DNA of 18,692 bases, taken from the NCBI GenBank assembly GCA_016934775.1, contig JAFGSP010000194.1:1-18692 (forward strand), in the 5' to 3' direction. Both the position numbers and the translations under genes were made by a program. Positions 1 through 7,258 of this stretch are shown here, in pieces. The notes under the pieces are model-generated. The model was not told where the DNA came from and ran no database searches. It saw only the letters and a list, made by a program, of their open reading frames with translations. How positions within the stretch are numbered: position 1 is the first letter of the stretch; every line of letters starts with the position of its first letter. Source of the DNA: Candidatus Woesearchaeota archaeon. Its GTDB lineage: Archaea > Nanobdellota > Nanobdellia > Woesearchaeales > GW2011-AR15.

Positions 1-8
1 TATAGTTT

Positions 9-16
9 TTTATAAT
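9..16. promoter_or_regulatory. TATA-like octamer near the left edge
   Basis: TTTATAAT matches the octamers at 5919 and 11292. No start codon of a sizeable frame lies 25-35 nt downstream. It could serve a distal start of the hexosamine operon with a leader of about 110 nt, a divergent gene beyond the left edge, or be chance in AT-rich DNA. Bases 17-119 hold nothing else I can identify. Confidence 0.2.
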
Positions 17-119
17 ATAATCACCCTATTGAAAAAGCTGTTTTTCTGATTTGTCGTCGAGAAACTGATTTATGGTTGATTTTTAAACTCAGGAATTATA
101 AAAAAAATTGTAATTAAGC

Positions 120-127
120 TTTTAAAT
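120..127 (+). promoter_or_regulatory. TATA-like box for the hexosamine operon
   Basis: The octamer TTTTAAAT is centred about 27 nt before the ATG at 151. This is the spacing expected if transcription begins at or just before the start codon (leaderless mRNA, common in archaea). No Shine-Dalgarno-like sequence precedes 151, which fits. An alternative TATA-like stretch, ATTATAAAAA at about 95-104, would give a leader of roughly 20 nt. Sequence-only call. Confidence 0.45.
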
Positions 128-150
128 GAACTAAAATACCAAAAATGCTT

Positions 151-1500
151 ATGAGAAAGCTATTCGGCACGGACGGAGTAAGGGGAACCGCGAATAAATA
201 CCCTGTTACTTCAGAGATAGCTCTGCAACTAGGAAAAGCGGCTGCTATTGTGTTGAGAAATGGCGAGAAAAAAAAGCCTGTGTTCTTGATAGGAAAAGAT
301 ACAAGGCTTTCAGGATATATGCTTGAAAACGCATTGACAGCCGGGCTTACTTCAATGGGCGCAGACGTTCTTCTTGTCGGACCGATGCCCACACCTGCAA
401 TCGCCCATCTAACAAGGTCTTTTGCAGCTGATGCGGGCATAATGATATCTGCTTCCCACAACCCGAGCACAGATAACGGGATAAAGTTCTTTGACAGTAA
501 AGGGTTCAAGCTGCCTGATGAAGTAGAAGATAAAATAGAGAACCTAGTTTTGGGCAAAGAGATAAGCACAGAACATATCAACTCAAAAAATATCGGCAGA
601 GCATATAGGATAGATGATGCCAGGGGAAGGTATATTGAATTTGCCAAAGGAACTGTTGGAAATACTTCTTTGAAAGGCCTGAAGATCGTGCTTGACTGCT
701 CAAACGGAGCAGCTTACAAGGTAGCCCCTTTAATCTTTAGAGAGCTTGGGGCTGATGTAATCACAATAAATAACACACCAGATGGAAACAACATAAATGA
801 GGAATGCGGTGCTCTGCATCCCGAGGTTGTCAGGGCAGCCGTATTGGGACATAGCGCTGATGCAGGCATAACCTTGGATGGTGATGCTGACAGGATAATA
901 ATGGTGGATGAAAAAGGAAATATCCTCGACGGGGATTTTCTTCTTGCTATTGGCGGACTTGACGCTCTTGAGAAAAAAAGGCTCAATAAGAATACTATTG
1001 TTGTCACCCAATACACTAACCTTGCTTTTGATGACCTGTTCAACAAGAATAAAGGCAAAGTCGTAAGGACAAAAAACGGAGACAGGTATGTAATTGATGA
1101 GATGAACAAAAGCGGCTATAATATAGGTGGAGAGTTCTCAGGCCATATAATTTTTTCAGACCATAACAGCACAGGAGATGGCACTATCGCAGGACTGCAG
1201 ATATTAAAGATAATGAAAGAAAGAAACAAGAAACTATCTCAGCTTGCAAATGTGCTGAAAAAATATCCCCAGGTCATTGTGAATGTCAATGTCAGAGAGA
1301 AAAAGCCCTTAGATAAGATGATGGGAGCAGTAAAAGAGATCAAGAATGCAGAAAGTGTTCTCGGAAATAAAGGACGGCACCTTATAAGATATTCAGGGAC
1401 TGAGATGAAAGCCAGAGTCATGATAGAAGGGCCAGATGAGAATCTTATAGAAAAGCTTGCAAATAAGATTGCTGATGAAATAAGAAAAGAGGTCGGTTAA
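151..1500 (+). CDS. glmM: Phosphoglucosamine mutase (GlmM-type phosphohexomutase)
   Basis: Interconverts glucosamine-6-P and glucosamine-1-P in the cytoplasm, the middle step of UDP-GlcNAc synthesis. The 449-residue length is normal for the alpha-D-phosphohexomutase family. All four signature loops are visible: the catalytic phosphoserine loop SASHNP with Ser102, the Mg-binding loop DGDADR at 243-248, the sugar-binding loop GEFSGH at 327-332, and the phosphate-binding loop RYSGTE at 413-418. The N-terminus RKLFGTDGVRG is typical of GlmM. An in-frame ATG also exists at 145. I chose 151 because it puts the phosphoserine at 102, as in E. coli GlmM, and lies the right distance from a TATA-like box. 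In the last loop a Met follows SGTE where GlmM proteins usually have Pro. It is first in an operon with the GlmU-like enzyme and glmS, which makes GlmM more likely than a phosphomannomutase. Confidence 0.93.
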   Translation: MRKLFGTDGVRGTANKYPVTSEIALQLGKAAAIVLRNGEKKKPVFLIGKDTRLSGYMLENALTAGLTSMGADVLLVGPMPTPAIAHLTRSFAADAGIMISASHNPSTDNGIKFFDSKGFKLPDEVEDKIENLVLGKEISTEHINSKNIGRAYRIDDARGRYIEFAKGTVGNTSLKGLKIVLDCSNGAAYKVAPLIFRELGADVITINNTPDGNNINEECGALHPEVVRAAVLGHSADAGITLDGDADRIIMVDEKGNILDGDFLLAIGGLDALEKKRLNKNTIVVTQYTNLAFDDLFNKNKGKVVRTKNGDRYVIDEMNKSGYNIGGEFSGHIIFSDHNSTGDGTIAGLQILKIMKERNKKLSQLANVLKKYPQVIVNVNVREKKPLDKMMGAVKEIKNAESVLGNKGRHLIRYSGTEMKARVMIEGPDENLIEKLANKIADEIRKEVG

Positions 1501-1502
1501 AT

Positions 1503-2276
1503 ATGGAGGAGTTTCTGGACACGGCAATCAAAGCAGCAAAAGAAGCTGGGAATGTAGTCATGTCATATTTTGAAAAAGAGAAGAGCATAAGGCTGAAAGG
1601 CCGGTTTGACCTTGTCACAAAAGCAGATGTCGAATCTGAAAAAAAGATTCTTGAAGTATTAAAATCAAAATATCCTAATCATTCTTTTATTATGGAAGAA
1701 GCTGAAAATATAGAGAATGATTCTGAGTTTAAATGGATTATCGACCCTATTGATGGGACAACAAGCTTTGCCCACAATTATCCTTTTTTTTCAATATCAA
1801 TAGCTCTTTACAGGAATAATGAACCCTTTCTCGGAGTAGTGCTCGCTCCCTATATGAAAGAGCTGTTCTACGCTGTAATAGGAAATGGCGCATTTCTGAA
1901 TAAAAAAAAGATAAATGTATCAAAGACAGACAAATTAGAAGACAGCCTTGTAACTACAGGTTTCCCTTACGACAGGGACACAAGCCAGCAGAACAACCTG
2001 AAAGAATTATCACGAGCCGTTAAAGTTGTTCAGGGCATAAGGAGGTCAGGAAGTGCTGCCCTTGATCTATGCTATGTTGCTGCCGGCAGAATTGACGGCT
2101 ACTGGGAATTCAAATTAAAGACTATGGACACGGCCGCAGGACAAGTAATATTAAGAGAAGCTGGCGGCAGAGTATCTGATTTTGAAGGCAAAGAGATCAA
2201 AGAAGATTTCTCTACTATCGTAGCAACAAACAATCTTATTCATGATAAATTACTAAAGACACTAAAAGAGGGATGA
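1503..2276 (+). CDS. Inositol-monophosphatase family sugar phosphatase (SuhB/IMPase-like)
   Basis: A 257-residue Mg-dependent, Li-sensitive-type phosphomonoesterase of the IMPase/FBPase superfamily. Metal-binding residues can be placed: Glu65 in MEEAEN, Asp81 and Asp84 in DPIDGT (81-86), and Asp209 in the late MDTAAG motif. The family segment GSAALDLCYVAAGRIDGYWE (183-202) is close to bacterial SuhB. It begins 2 nt after the glmM stop and its stop overlaps the next gene, so it is co-transcribed with the hexosamine genes. The substrate cannot be read from sequence. Options are inositol-1-P (archaeal inositol lipids) or fructose-1,6-bisphosphate, since archaeal members often act on both. In this operon the second would supply fructose-6-P to GlmS, but that is inference. 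The usual Ser after the metal-binding Glu pair (EES) is Ala here, and the usual Trp before the last Asp is Met. Confidence 0.88.
   Translation: MEEFLDTAIKAAKEAGNVVMSYFEKEKSIRLKGRFDLVTKADVESEKKILEVLKSKYPNHSFIMEEAENIENDSEFKWIIDPIDGTTSFAHNYPFFSISIALYRNNEPFLGVVLAPYMKELFYAVIGNGAFLNKKKINVSKTDKLEDSLVTTGFPYDRDTSQQNNLKELSRAVKVVQGIRRSGSAALDLCYVAAGRIDGYWEFKLKTMDTAAGQVILREAGGRVSDFEGKEIKEDFSTIVATNNLIHDKLLKTLKEG
2268..2272 (+). promoter_or_regulatory. Ribosome binding site deciding the GlmU-like start
   Basis: GAGGG lies 6 nt before the ATG at 2279 but directly abuts the alternative ATG at 2273. The spacing favours 2279. The 2273 ATG overlaps the upstream stop as ATGA and remains possible through translational coupling. 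Confidence 0.5.
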
Positions 2277-2278
2277 AG

Positions 2279-3466
2279 ATGAAAACTCAGGCAATCATAT
2301 TAGCAGCGGGAAAAAGCACCCGTACTTACCCTTTGACTCTTACAAAACCAAAGCCTTTGCTGAAAGTAGCTAATAAAGAGCTATTAGCGCATAATCTGGA
2401 GCAACTTCAGGGCATTGTCGATGAAGCCATAATTGTTGTCGGCTATATGAAAGAGCAGATAATAGAAAGATTTGGAGAATCTTTCAAGAAAATAAAGATA
2501 CGATATATCGAGCAAAAGACACAGGATGGAAACGGAAATGCTGTTCTATTGTGCAAAGAATATATCAAAGACAAATTTCTTGTTATGAACGGAGATGACT
2601 TGTTCTCAAAAAAAGACATTAAGAAGTGTGTAAAGCATGATTACTCTGTTTTGGGAAACAAAGCCAGTGATTTATCAAGATTCGGGGAGATTTTGCTTAA
2701 GGATAATGCTGTGTCAGAGATAAGGGAAAAGCCAGGAAACAAGCCAGGGATTGCTAATACCGGCTTGTATGTGTTTGATAAAGCTGTCTTTTCGTATGAG
2801 CTTAAGAAATCTCCAAGAGGAGAATATGAGATTACGGATTTCATAAAGCACCTTGTTGATGACAATAAAAGAGTAGATTGTGAAACAGTTGAAGGATACT
2901 GGCTCCCTATCACTTATCCCTGGAACATGCTCGAGGCAAATGAAGCACTGCTTTCAAGCACCAAGACAAAAATAAAAGGGATAGTTGAAAAAGGGGTTAC
3001 TATTAAAGGGGAAGTTGTTGTTGGAGAAGGCACAGTTGTAAAATCAGGCGCATATATTGAAGGCCCTGTTGTGATAGGTGAAAACTGCATTATAGGCCCT
3101 AACTGTTATATCAGGTCTTCAACAACCATAGGAAACAAGAGCAAAATAGGGAATGCAGTGGAAGTGAAGAATTCTGTCATCGGAGACAACACATCTATAG
3201 GCCATCTCAGCTATGTTGGAGATTCTGTCATAGGAAATAATGTGAACTTTGGAGCAGGCACAATAACAGCCAACCTGAGGCATGATGATGCTAATGTAAC
3301 AAGCCCTGTCAAAGGAGATCTTGTAGATACTGGAAGAAGAAAAATAGGAGGGATTGTAGGAGATGATGTACATACAGGCATTAACACTTCAATATATCCC
3401 GGAAGGAAGATCTGGGCTGGAAAGACAACATTGCCTGGAGAGAATGTGAAGAAGGATATAGAATGA
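2279..3466 (+). CDS. glmU: Bifunctional UDP-GlcNAc pyrophosphorylase / GlcN-1-P acetyltransferase (archaeal GlmU-like)
   Basis: Two domains in 395 residues. Residues 1 to about 230 form a sugar-1-phosphate nucleotidyltransferase with the nucleotide loop LAAGKSTRTYPLT (8-20), the KPKP motif (23-26) and NGDD (104-107). Residues from about 235 form a left-handed beta-helix of hexapeptide repeats. The helix carries a GlmU-like acetyltransferase core: GHLSYVGD with His309, matching the catalytic His of bacterial GlmU, and GAGTITANL at 325-333. The predicted reactions are GlcN-1-P plus acetyl-CoA to GlcNAc-1-P, then UTP to UDP-GlcNAc. The length and architecture match archaeal enzymes such as Sulfolobus ST0452 (about 400 residues), shorter than bacterial GlmU. 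Position between glmM and glmS supports this role over a glucose-1-P thymidylyltransferase. Broader acceptor and nucleotide specificity is possible, as known for ST0452. Confidence 0.88.
   Translation: MKTQAIILAAGKSTRTYPLTLTKPKPLLKVANKELLAHNLEQLQGIVDEAIIVVGYMKEQIIERFGESFKKIKIRYIEQKTQDGNGNAVLLCKEYIKDKFLVMNGDDLFSKKDIKKCVKHDYSVLGNKASDLSRFGEILLKDNAVSEIREKPGNKPGIANTGLYVFDKAVFSYELKKSPRGEYEITDFIKHLVDDNKRVDCETVEGYWLPITYPWNMLEANEALLSSTKTKIKGIVEKGVTIKGEVVVGEGTVVKSGAYIEGPVVIGENCIIGPNCYIRSSTTIGNKSKIGNAVEVKNSVIGDNTSIGHLSYVGDSVIGNNVNFGAGTITANLRHDDANVTSPVKGDLVDTGRRKIGGIVGDDVHTGINTSIYPGRKIWAGKTTLPGENVKKDIE
3452..3456 (+). promoter_or_regulatory. Ribosome binding site of the ATP-grasp gene
   Basis: AAGGA lies 6 nt before the ATG at 3463, inside the end of the GlmU-like gene. 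It supports this start, which overlaps the upstream stop codon as ATGA. Confidence 0.5.
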
Positions 3467-4185
3467 ATACACTGCTCAAAAACAATCCTAAAAAATTTGA
3501 AGAGTTTGCCAGAGATAAGTATAAGTGCTATCTTTTTTTAAAGGGGTTTAATATGCCTCATACAGAGTTATATTCTAAAGAGAACCTCAAAAAGTTTCTG
3601 ATTGATAAAGGGAGCACAGTCATTAAGCCGAGATTTTCTGCAAAGGGCGAAAATGTTTTTTTTATCAAGTCAATAGAAGAAATACCTGAAATCTGCGCGG
3701 ACGATTTCGTTATCCAGGAAAAGATAGACGCAAAAAAAATAGAAGACCATGTTTTTGATGTGAGGGTACTTTTTTATGAAAACAAGTATTATTATTATTC
3801 CAGAGTTTCAAAGAAAGACAGCCTGTTGACAAATCTGGCGCAGGGAGGCAGGGCGGAGTCGACTGAAAAGATTCTTGAATTTTGCTTCCCTGATGAGAAA
3901 GAAAAAATTATGTCTGACATATTTAATACCAGCTCAAAGATAATCAAAGCTCTTAAGCAGAGATTCAGTCTTGCAAAAGCAGGTATAGATTTTCTTATAG
4001 ATAAGACCGGAAAAATATATCTGCTTGAGATCAACTCAAAGCCGGGAATTTCCGGAATGTTCATCCTAAGAAACCCTGATAATTCGGCATATGGCAAACT
4101 GAAACTGATATATGGTCAGGATTTCAAGAAAAAGCAGGAAATAATGCTTGAAAACATGATAGGTGAAAAACAATGTGCGGAATAG
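3463..4185 (+). CDS. ATP-grasp ligase-like protein (YheC/YheD-like)
   Basis: A 240-residue protein with the ATP-grasp layout. It has an ATP-binding Lys55 and glycine loop in VIKPRFSAKGENV (53-65), the adenine-contact strand VIQEKI (83-88) and FDVRVLF (98-104). The segment TNLAQGG (123-129) resembles the TNLSxGG of YheC/YheD proteins. The Mg-binding end is AGIDFLID (173-180) with LLEINSKPG (187-195), including Glu189 and Asn191. ATP-grasp enzymes usually join a carboxylate to an amine or thiol through an acyl-phosphate. Bacillus YheC/YheD are spore-coat-associated and their chemistry is unknown. It overlaps the GlmU-like gene by 4 nt and glmS by 13 nt, so it is a true operon member. A link between an amino acid and an amino sugar is conceivable but not shown. 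It is shorter than YheC/YheD at the N-terminus. Confidence 0.78.
   Translation: MNTLLKNNPKKFEEFARDKYKCYLFLKGFNMPHTELYSKENLKKFLIDKGSTVIKPRFSAKGENVFFIKSIEEIPEICADDFVIQEKIDAKKIEDHVFDVRVLFYENKYYYYSRVSKKDSLLTNLAQGGRAESTEKILEFCFPDEKEKIMSDIFNTSSKIIKALKQRFSLAKAGIDFLIDKTGKIYLLEINSKPGISGMFILRNPDNSAYGKLKLIYGQDFKKKQEIMLENMIGEKQCAE
4162..4166 (+). promoter_or_regulatory. Ribosome binding site of glmS
   Basis: GGTGA, a strong archaeal-type Shine-Dalgarno sequence, lies 6 nt before the ATG at 4173 and within the upstream coding sequence. It fixes the glmS start, which must place Cys as residue 2. Confidence 0.65.
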
Positions 4186-5888
4186 TAGGGATAAACTCAA
4201 TAGAGCAAATTAAAGTAACAGATGCTGTTAAGAGGCTGAAAAGGCTGGAGTACAGAGGATATGACTCTTTCGGTTATTTCGACGGAAAAAAACTATTCAA
4301 AAAAATAGGACAGATAATCATCCCGAATATCCCTGATAAATCTTCAATAGTCATCGCACATTCCAGGTGGGCCACACACGGCGGTGTCACACAGAATAAT
4401 GCCCATCCTCACCAATCCTGTGATAAAAAGATTACTATCGTGCATAACGGAATTATCCAGAACTATCAGGAACTAAAGAAAGACCTTGCTACAAAAGGCC
4501 ATTCTTTTATCGGAGAAACTGATTCAGAAGTGGCTGCACATTATTTTGAGGAAAAGATTAAAAGAAAGAATATCAAAGAGGTGTGTGTTGATTTTATCAG
4601 AGATATAAAAGGAGAATTTGCGCTTCTTGTCATGATCGAAGGCGATGAAAACATCTATGCTCTAAGGAGAGATTCGCCTCTTGTCCTGGGAGTTGCTGAA
4701 GGACAGAATATCCTTGCCTCGGACATCTATGCTTTCTCAGACATAACAACCAAGGCTATATTTTTTGAAAATGATGAGTTCGCCATAATTTCCAGTGACA
4801 AATATGCATTCTATGATAAGCACGGCAAAAAAACAGACAAAAAGATTCAGGAATTCAGATGGGAGCAGGAAGAATCTGCTACTGAAAACTATGAGCATTT
4901 TATGATAAAAGAGATTATGGAAGAGCCTAAAGTGGCCAGAAGGCTGTTGATGAGCCTAGGCGCTGAGCAGAAAGAGAACTTCAGGAAGTTTGTAAATCTT
5001 ATAAGGGATTCAAGGAAAATCACGTTCGTGGGAGCCGGGACGAGCTATCATGCCTCTCTTCTTGGAGTATATTACCTTCATAAATGCGGAATAGAAGCAC
5101 AGACCTTGATTGCGAGCGAGTTTGAGCACTTTGTAGGCGTGGATGAAAACACACTAGTGATTGCTTTATCACAGTCAGGAGAGACAATGGACGTGATAGA
5201 AGCATTAAAATATGCAAAGGGCAAGGATGCAAAAATTGCTTCTATTGTGAATGTGCCTTACTCAACAATCCAAAGGATGTCTGAGATATCTCTAAATATA
5301 TGCGCCGGACAGGAGGTATGCGTAGCAGCGACAAAATCATTTGTCAATCAGGTGACACTTATGCTTGCTATAGCAAAGGATTTTGGGTTCAGGATAACTC
5401 TTGACACTATCCCTGACAGGATATTTGAAGTACTGAAACAGGAAGAGAAGATTAAGGATATTGCTCACAGTATTTATAAGCACAGAGACATCTATGTCCT
5501 TGGCAGGGGATTGAGCTATCCTGTAGCAAGAGAAATGGCTCTCAAGATTAAAGAGATTTCTTATATCCATGCTGAGGGTATGATGGGCGGAGAGCTGAAG
5601 CACGGAACAATTGCCCTGATAGAAAAAGGAACCCCTGTGATTGCCCTGATAAGCAACAGCGACTATTCTATGTTGTCAAATGCAAAAGAGGTCGAAGCCA
5701 GGGGGGCCAACGTGATTAAGATAACGAATGAGATGGAAGGCAATATCAAGATAAACACTTCCAATGACGGTAAATTCGGAATTCTTGCAACTATTGTGGG
5801 CCAGATACTTACTTATTTTATGGCGCTAGAGAAGAAACTGCCGATAGACAAGCCGAGGAATTTAGCTAAATCAGTGACTGTGAAATAA
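4173..5888 (+). CDS. glmS: Glutamine:fructose-6-phosphate aminotransferase (GlmS)
   Basis: Makes glucosamine-6-P from fructose-6-P and glutamine, the committed step to UDP-GlcNAc. The N-terminal glutaminase domain (about 1-215) starts MCGIVGI. Cys2 becomes the N-terminal nucleophile after Met removal. It contains HSRWATHG (63-70), HNGIIQNY (91-98) and GETDSEV (114-120). The linker HFMIKEIMEEP (242-252) leads into two SIS sugar-isomerase domains. SIS1 has GAGTSYHA (287-294) and SQSGET (333-338). SIS2 has GRGLSYPVARE (444-454) and GGELKHGT (472-479). The end DKPRNLAKSVTVK is the canonical GlmS tail. At 571 residues it is somewhat shorter than the E. coli enzyme (609), mostly in the glutaminase domain and linker, but nothing essential is missing. 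It is last in the operon. Confidence 0.97.
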   Translation: MCGIVGINSIEQIKVTDAVKRLKRLEYRGYDSFGYFDGKKLFKKIGQIIIPNIPDKSSIVIAHSRWATHGGVTQNNAHPHQSCDKKITIVHNGIIQNYQELKKDLATKGHSFIGETDSEVAAHYFEEKIKRKNIKEVCVDFIRDIKGEFALLVMIEGDENIYALRRDSPLVLGVAEGQNILASDIYAFSDITTKAIFFENDEFAIISSDKYAFYDKHGKKTDKKIQEFRWEQEESATENYEHFMIKEIMEEPKVARRLLMSLGAEQKENFRKFVNLIRDSRKITFVGAGTSYHASLLGVYYLHKCGIEAQTLIASEFEHFVGVDENTLVIALSQSGETMDVIEALKYAKGKDAKIASIVNVPYSTIQRMSEISLNICAGQEVCVAATKSFVNQVTLMLAIAKDFGFRITLDTIPDRIFEVLKQEEKIKDIAHSIYKHRDIYVLGRGLSYPVAREMALKIKEISYIHAEGMMGGELKHGTIALIEKGTPVIALISNSDYSMLSNAKEVEARGANVIKITNEMEGNIKINTSNDGKFGILATIVGQILTYFMALEKKLPIDKPRNLAKSVTVK

Positions 5889-5918
5889 ATCATAAAGAGC
5901 GCGGGAATTAAAAAAATT

Positions 5919-5926
5919 TTTATAAT
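5919..5926 (+). promoter_or_regulatory. TATA-like box for the GT-B glycosyltransferase gene
   Basis: TTTATAAT is centred about 25 nt before the ATG at 5947, so transcription would start at or next to the start codon. The same octamer recurs at 11292-11299 and 9-16. An AGGAA at 5938-5942, only 4 nt before the ATG, could act as a ribosome site on readthrough mRNA from glmS. Confidence 0.5.
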
Positions 5927-5946
5927 CCAACACTGCTAGGAATAGC

Positions 5947-7227
5947 ATGACAAAGGCATGGGTTGTTTCTGTAGACATGGGATACGGCCACCAGAGGGCT
6001 GCTTATCCGCTCAAAGACATAGCATTTGAGAAAATCATAACTGCAAACAGCGACAAGATAATCTCTTATGATGAGAAAAAGCTATGGGAAAAAACAAGGA
6101 ATTTCTATGAGTTCATATCCAGACTGAAGCATTTTCCATTATTAGGACCTGTTGCTTTTGGGCTTTTCAACAAAACAATGGAGATTTCTCCATTTTTTCC
6201 GTTCAGGGACCTGTCAAAGCCCACTCTTAGTGTGCTCTTCCTGAAAAAGCAGATTCTTAAGAAAGGACTATGCAAGAGCCTAATTGAACATATCAAAAGA
6301 AAAGACCTGCCACTCATTGTTACTCATCCTATTCCTGCTATGGCAGCCCATTATCTCGGTGTAAAAAAAATCTTCTGTGTTGCCACTGATACAGACATTG
6401 CACGTGCATGGGTGATTGATAACCCAAAAGAAAATACAATAACTTATTTTGCCCCATGTGTTCACGTTGCTGTAAGGCTGAGAGAATACGGAATCTCTGA
6501 GGACAAGATAATATTAACAGGATTTCCCCTGCCTAAAGAGAACATTGGAGGAAAAAGCTGTCCAGTACTCAAAAAAGATTTGGGCAACAGGCTCACAAAT
6601 CTTGACCCAAACAAAGTATTCATAAAAACATATAAAGAAACCCTAAGGAAAAAAATGGCCCTAAGAGAAAAAAGCGACCACCCCCTGACGATCGCTTATA
6701 TGGTAGGCGGAGCCGGCGCAGAGGCTGATATCGGGCTGAAGATACTTAAATCACTGAAAGAAAAAATAATGAAAGGAGATGTACGAATCAACCTTGTCGC
6801 AGGAACAAGACTCAATGTTGTCGAATACTATCTAAAAGGCATTAAATCCATTGAGCTTGAGAAATATGAAGGGAAGAATATCAGGATAATCTATGGGCTT
6901 GACAAGAGAAGCTATTTTTCAAATTTCAATGATTCTTTGCATACTACTGACATAATATGGACAAAGCCCAGCGAGATGTCATTCTATACCGGGCTTGGGT
7001 TGCCTGTGATAATCGCTCCGCCGATAGGCGCACATGAGCACTATAATGAAGAGTGGCTCAACCACATCGGATCCGGATTCATACAGAAAGACCCGGAATA
7101 CACAAGTGACTGGCTATATTACTGGCTTGAGAACGGAAGGCTGGCTGAGGCTGCATGGGAAGGCTGGATTGAAGCTCCTGTTTTAGGAACATATAAGATT
7201 GAAGAGCATATCCAGAAGCACAGTTAA
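5947..7227 (+). CDS. GT-B glycosyltransferase related to MGDG synthase / MurG (GT28-like)
   Basis: A 426-residue protein with no clear membrane span. The N-terminal MGYGHQRAA (11-19) fits the GxGHxxAA motif of MGDG-synthase-type transferases. A second glycine-rich turn, MVGGAGAEA (252-260), begins the C-terminal Rossmann half. The segment TKPSEMSFYTGLGLPVII (339-356), followed by PPIGAHEHYN (358-367), looks like the nucleotide-sugar-binding region of GT28 enzymes, which have a KPGG/E-type loop and a conserved late motif. The expected reaction is transfer from a UDP-sugar to a lipid or lipid-linked acceptor at the cytoplasmic membrane face. Its place right after the UDP-GlcNAc operon suggests UDP-GlcNAc as a possible donor (inference). 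The acceptor cannot be told. It has its own TATA-like box and a 58-nt gap from glmS. Confidence 0.62.
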   Translation: MTKAWVVSVDMGYGHQRAAYPLKDIAFEKIITANSDKIISYDEKKLWEKTRNFYEFISRLKHFPLLGPVAFGLFNKTMEISPFFPFRDLSKPTLSVLFLKKQILKKGLCKSLIEHIKRKDLPLIVTHPIPAMAAHYLGVKKIFCVATDTDIARAWVIDNPKENTITYFAPCVHVAVRLREYGISEDKIILTGFPLPKENIGGKSCPVLKKDLGNRLTNLDPNKVFIKTYKETLRKKMALREKSDHPLTIAYMVGGAGAEADIGLKILKSLKEKIMKGDVRINLVAGTRLNVVEYYLKGIKSIELEKYEGKNIRIIYGLDKRSYFSNFNDSLHTTDIIWTKPSEMSFYTGLGLPVIIAPPIGAHEHYNEEWLNHIGSGFIQKDPEYTSDWLYYWLENGRLAEAAWEGWIEAPVLGTYKIEEHIQKHS

Positions 7228-7235
7228 TTATTAAT
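7228..7235 (+). promoter_or_regulatory. TATA-like box for the NFACT gene
   Basis: TTATTAAT is centred about 27 nt before the ATG at 7259, in the 31-nt gap after the GT-B stop. No Shine-Dalgarno-like sequence precedes 7259, consistent with a leaderless transcript. The gap is very AT-rich, so the match is weak on its own. Confidence 0.35.
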
Positions 7236-7258
7236 AGTATCTTATTATCTTTATTCTT

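Noticed and set aside
40..90. Box C/D small RNA suggested by two CTGA sequences (46-49 and 65-68)
   Set aside because: No RTGATGA C box or C' box lies at suitable spacing and no terminal stem is visible, so the CTGA matches are likely chance.
145..150. ATG at 145 as the glmM start
   Set aside because: It adds only Met-Leu. The ATG at 151 gives the usual phosphoserine number (102) and better spacing to the TATA-like box at 120-127. The difference is small and not certain.
714..1109. Antisense open frame of 131 codons inside glmM
   Set aside because: It lies wholly opposite a confident gene, has low-complexity Ser/Leu-rich composition and no recognisable motif. The other long antisense frames in the window (for example 114-647 and 10891-11268) are the same kind of shadow.
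2980..3460. Tandem repeats in the GlmU-like gene
   Set aside because: The periodic Ile/Val-Gly pattern is the hexapeptide code of the left-handed beta-helix, not a DNA repeat.
5889..5946. Hairpin terminator after glmS
   Set aside because: The gap holds A- and T-runs (5908-5921) that might aid termination, but I see no stable inverted repeat. A terminator is not supported beyond the T-run, which also overlaps the TATA-like box.
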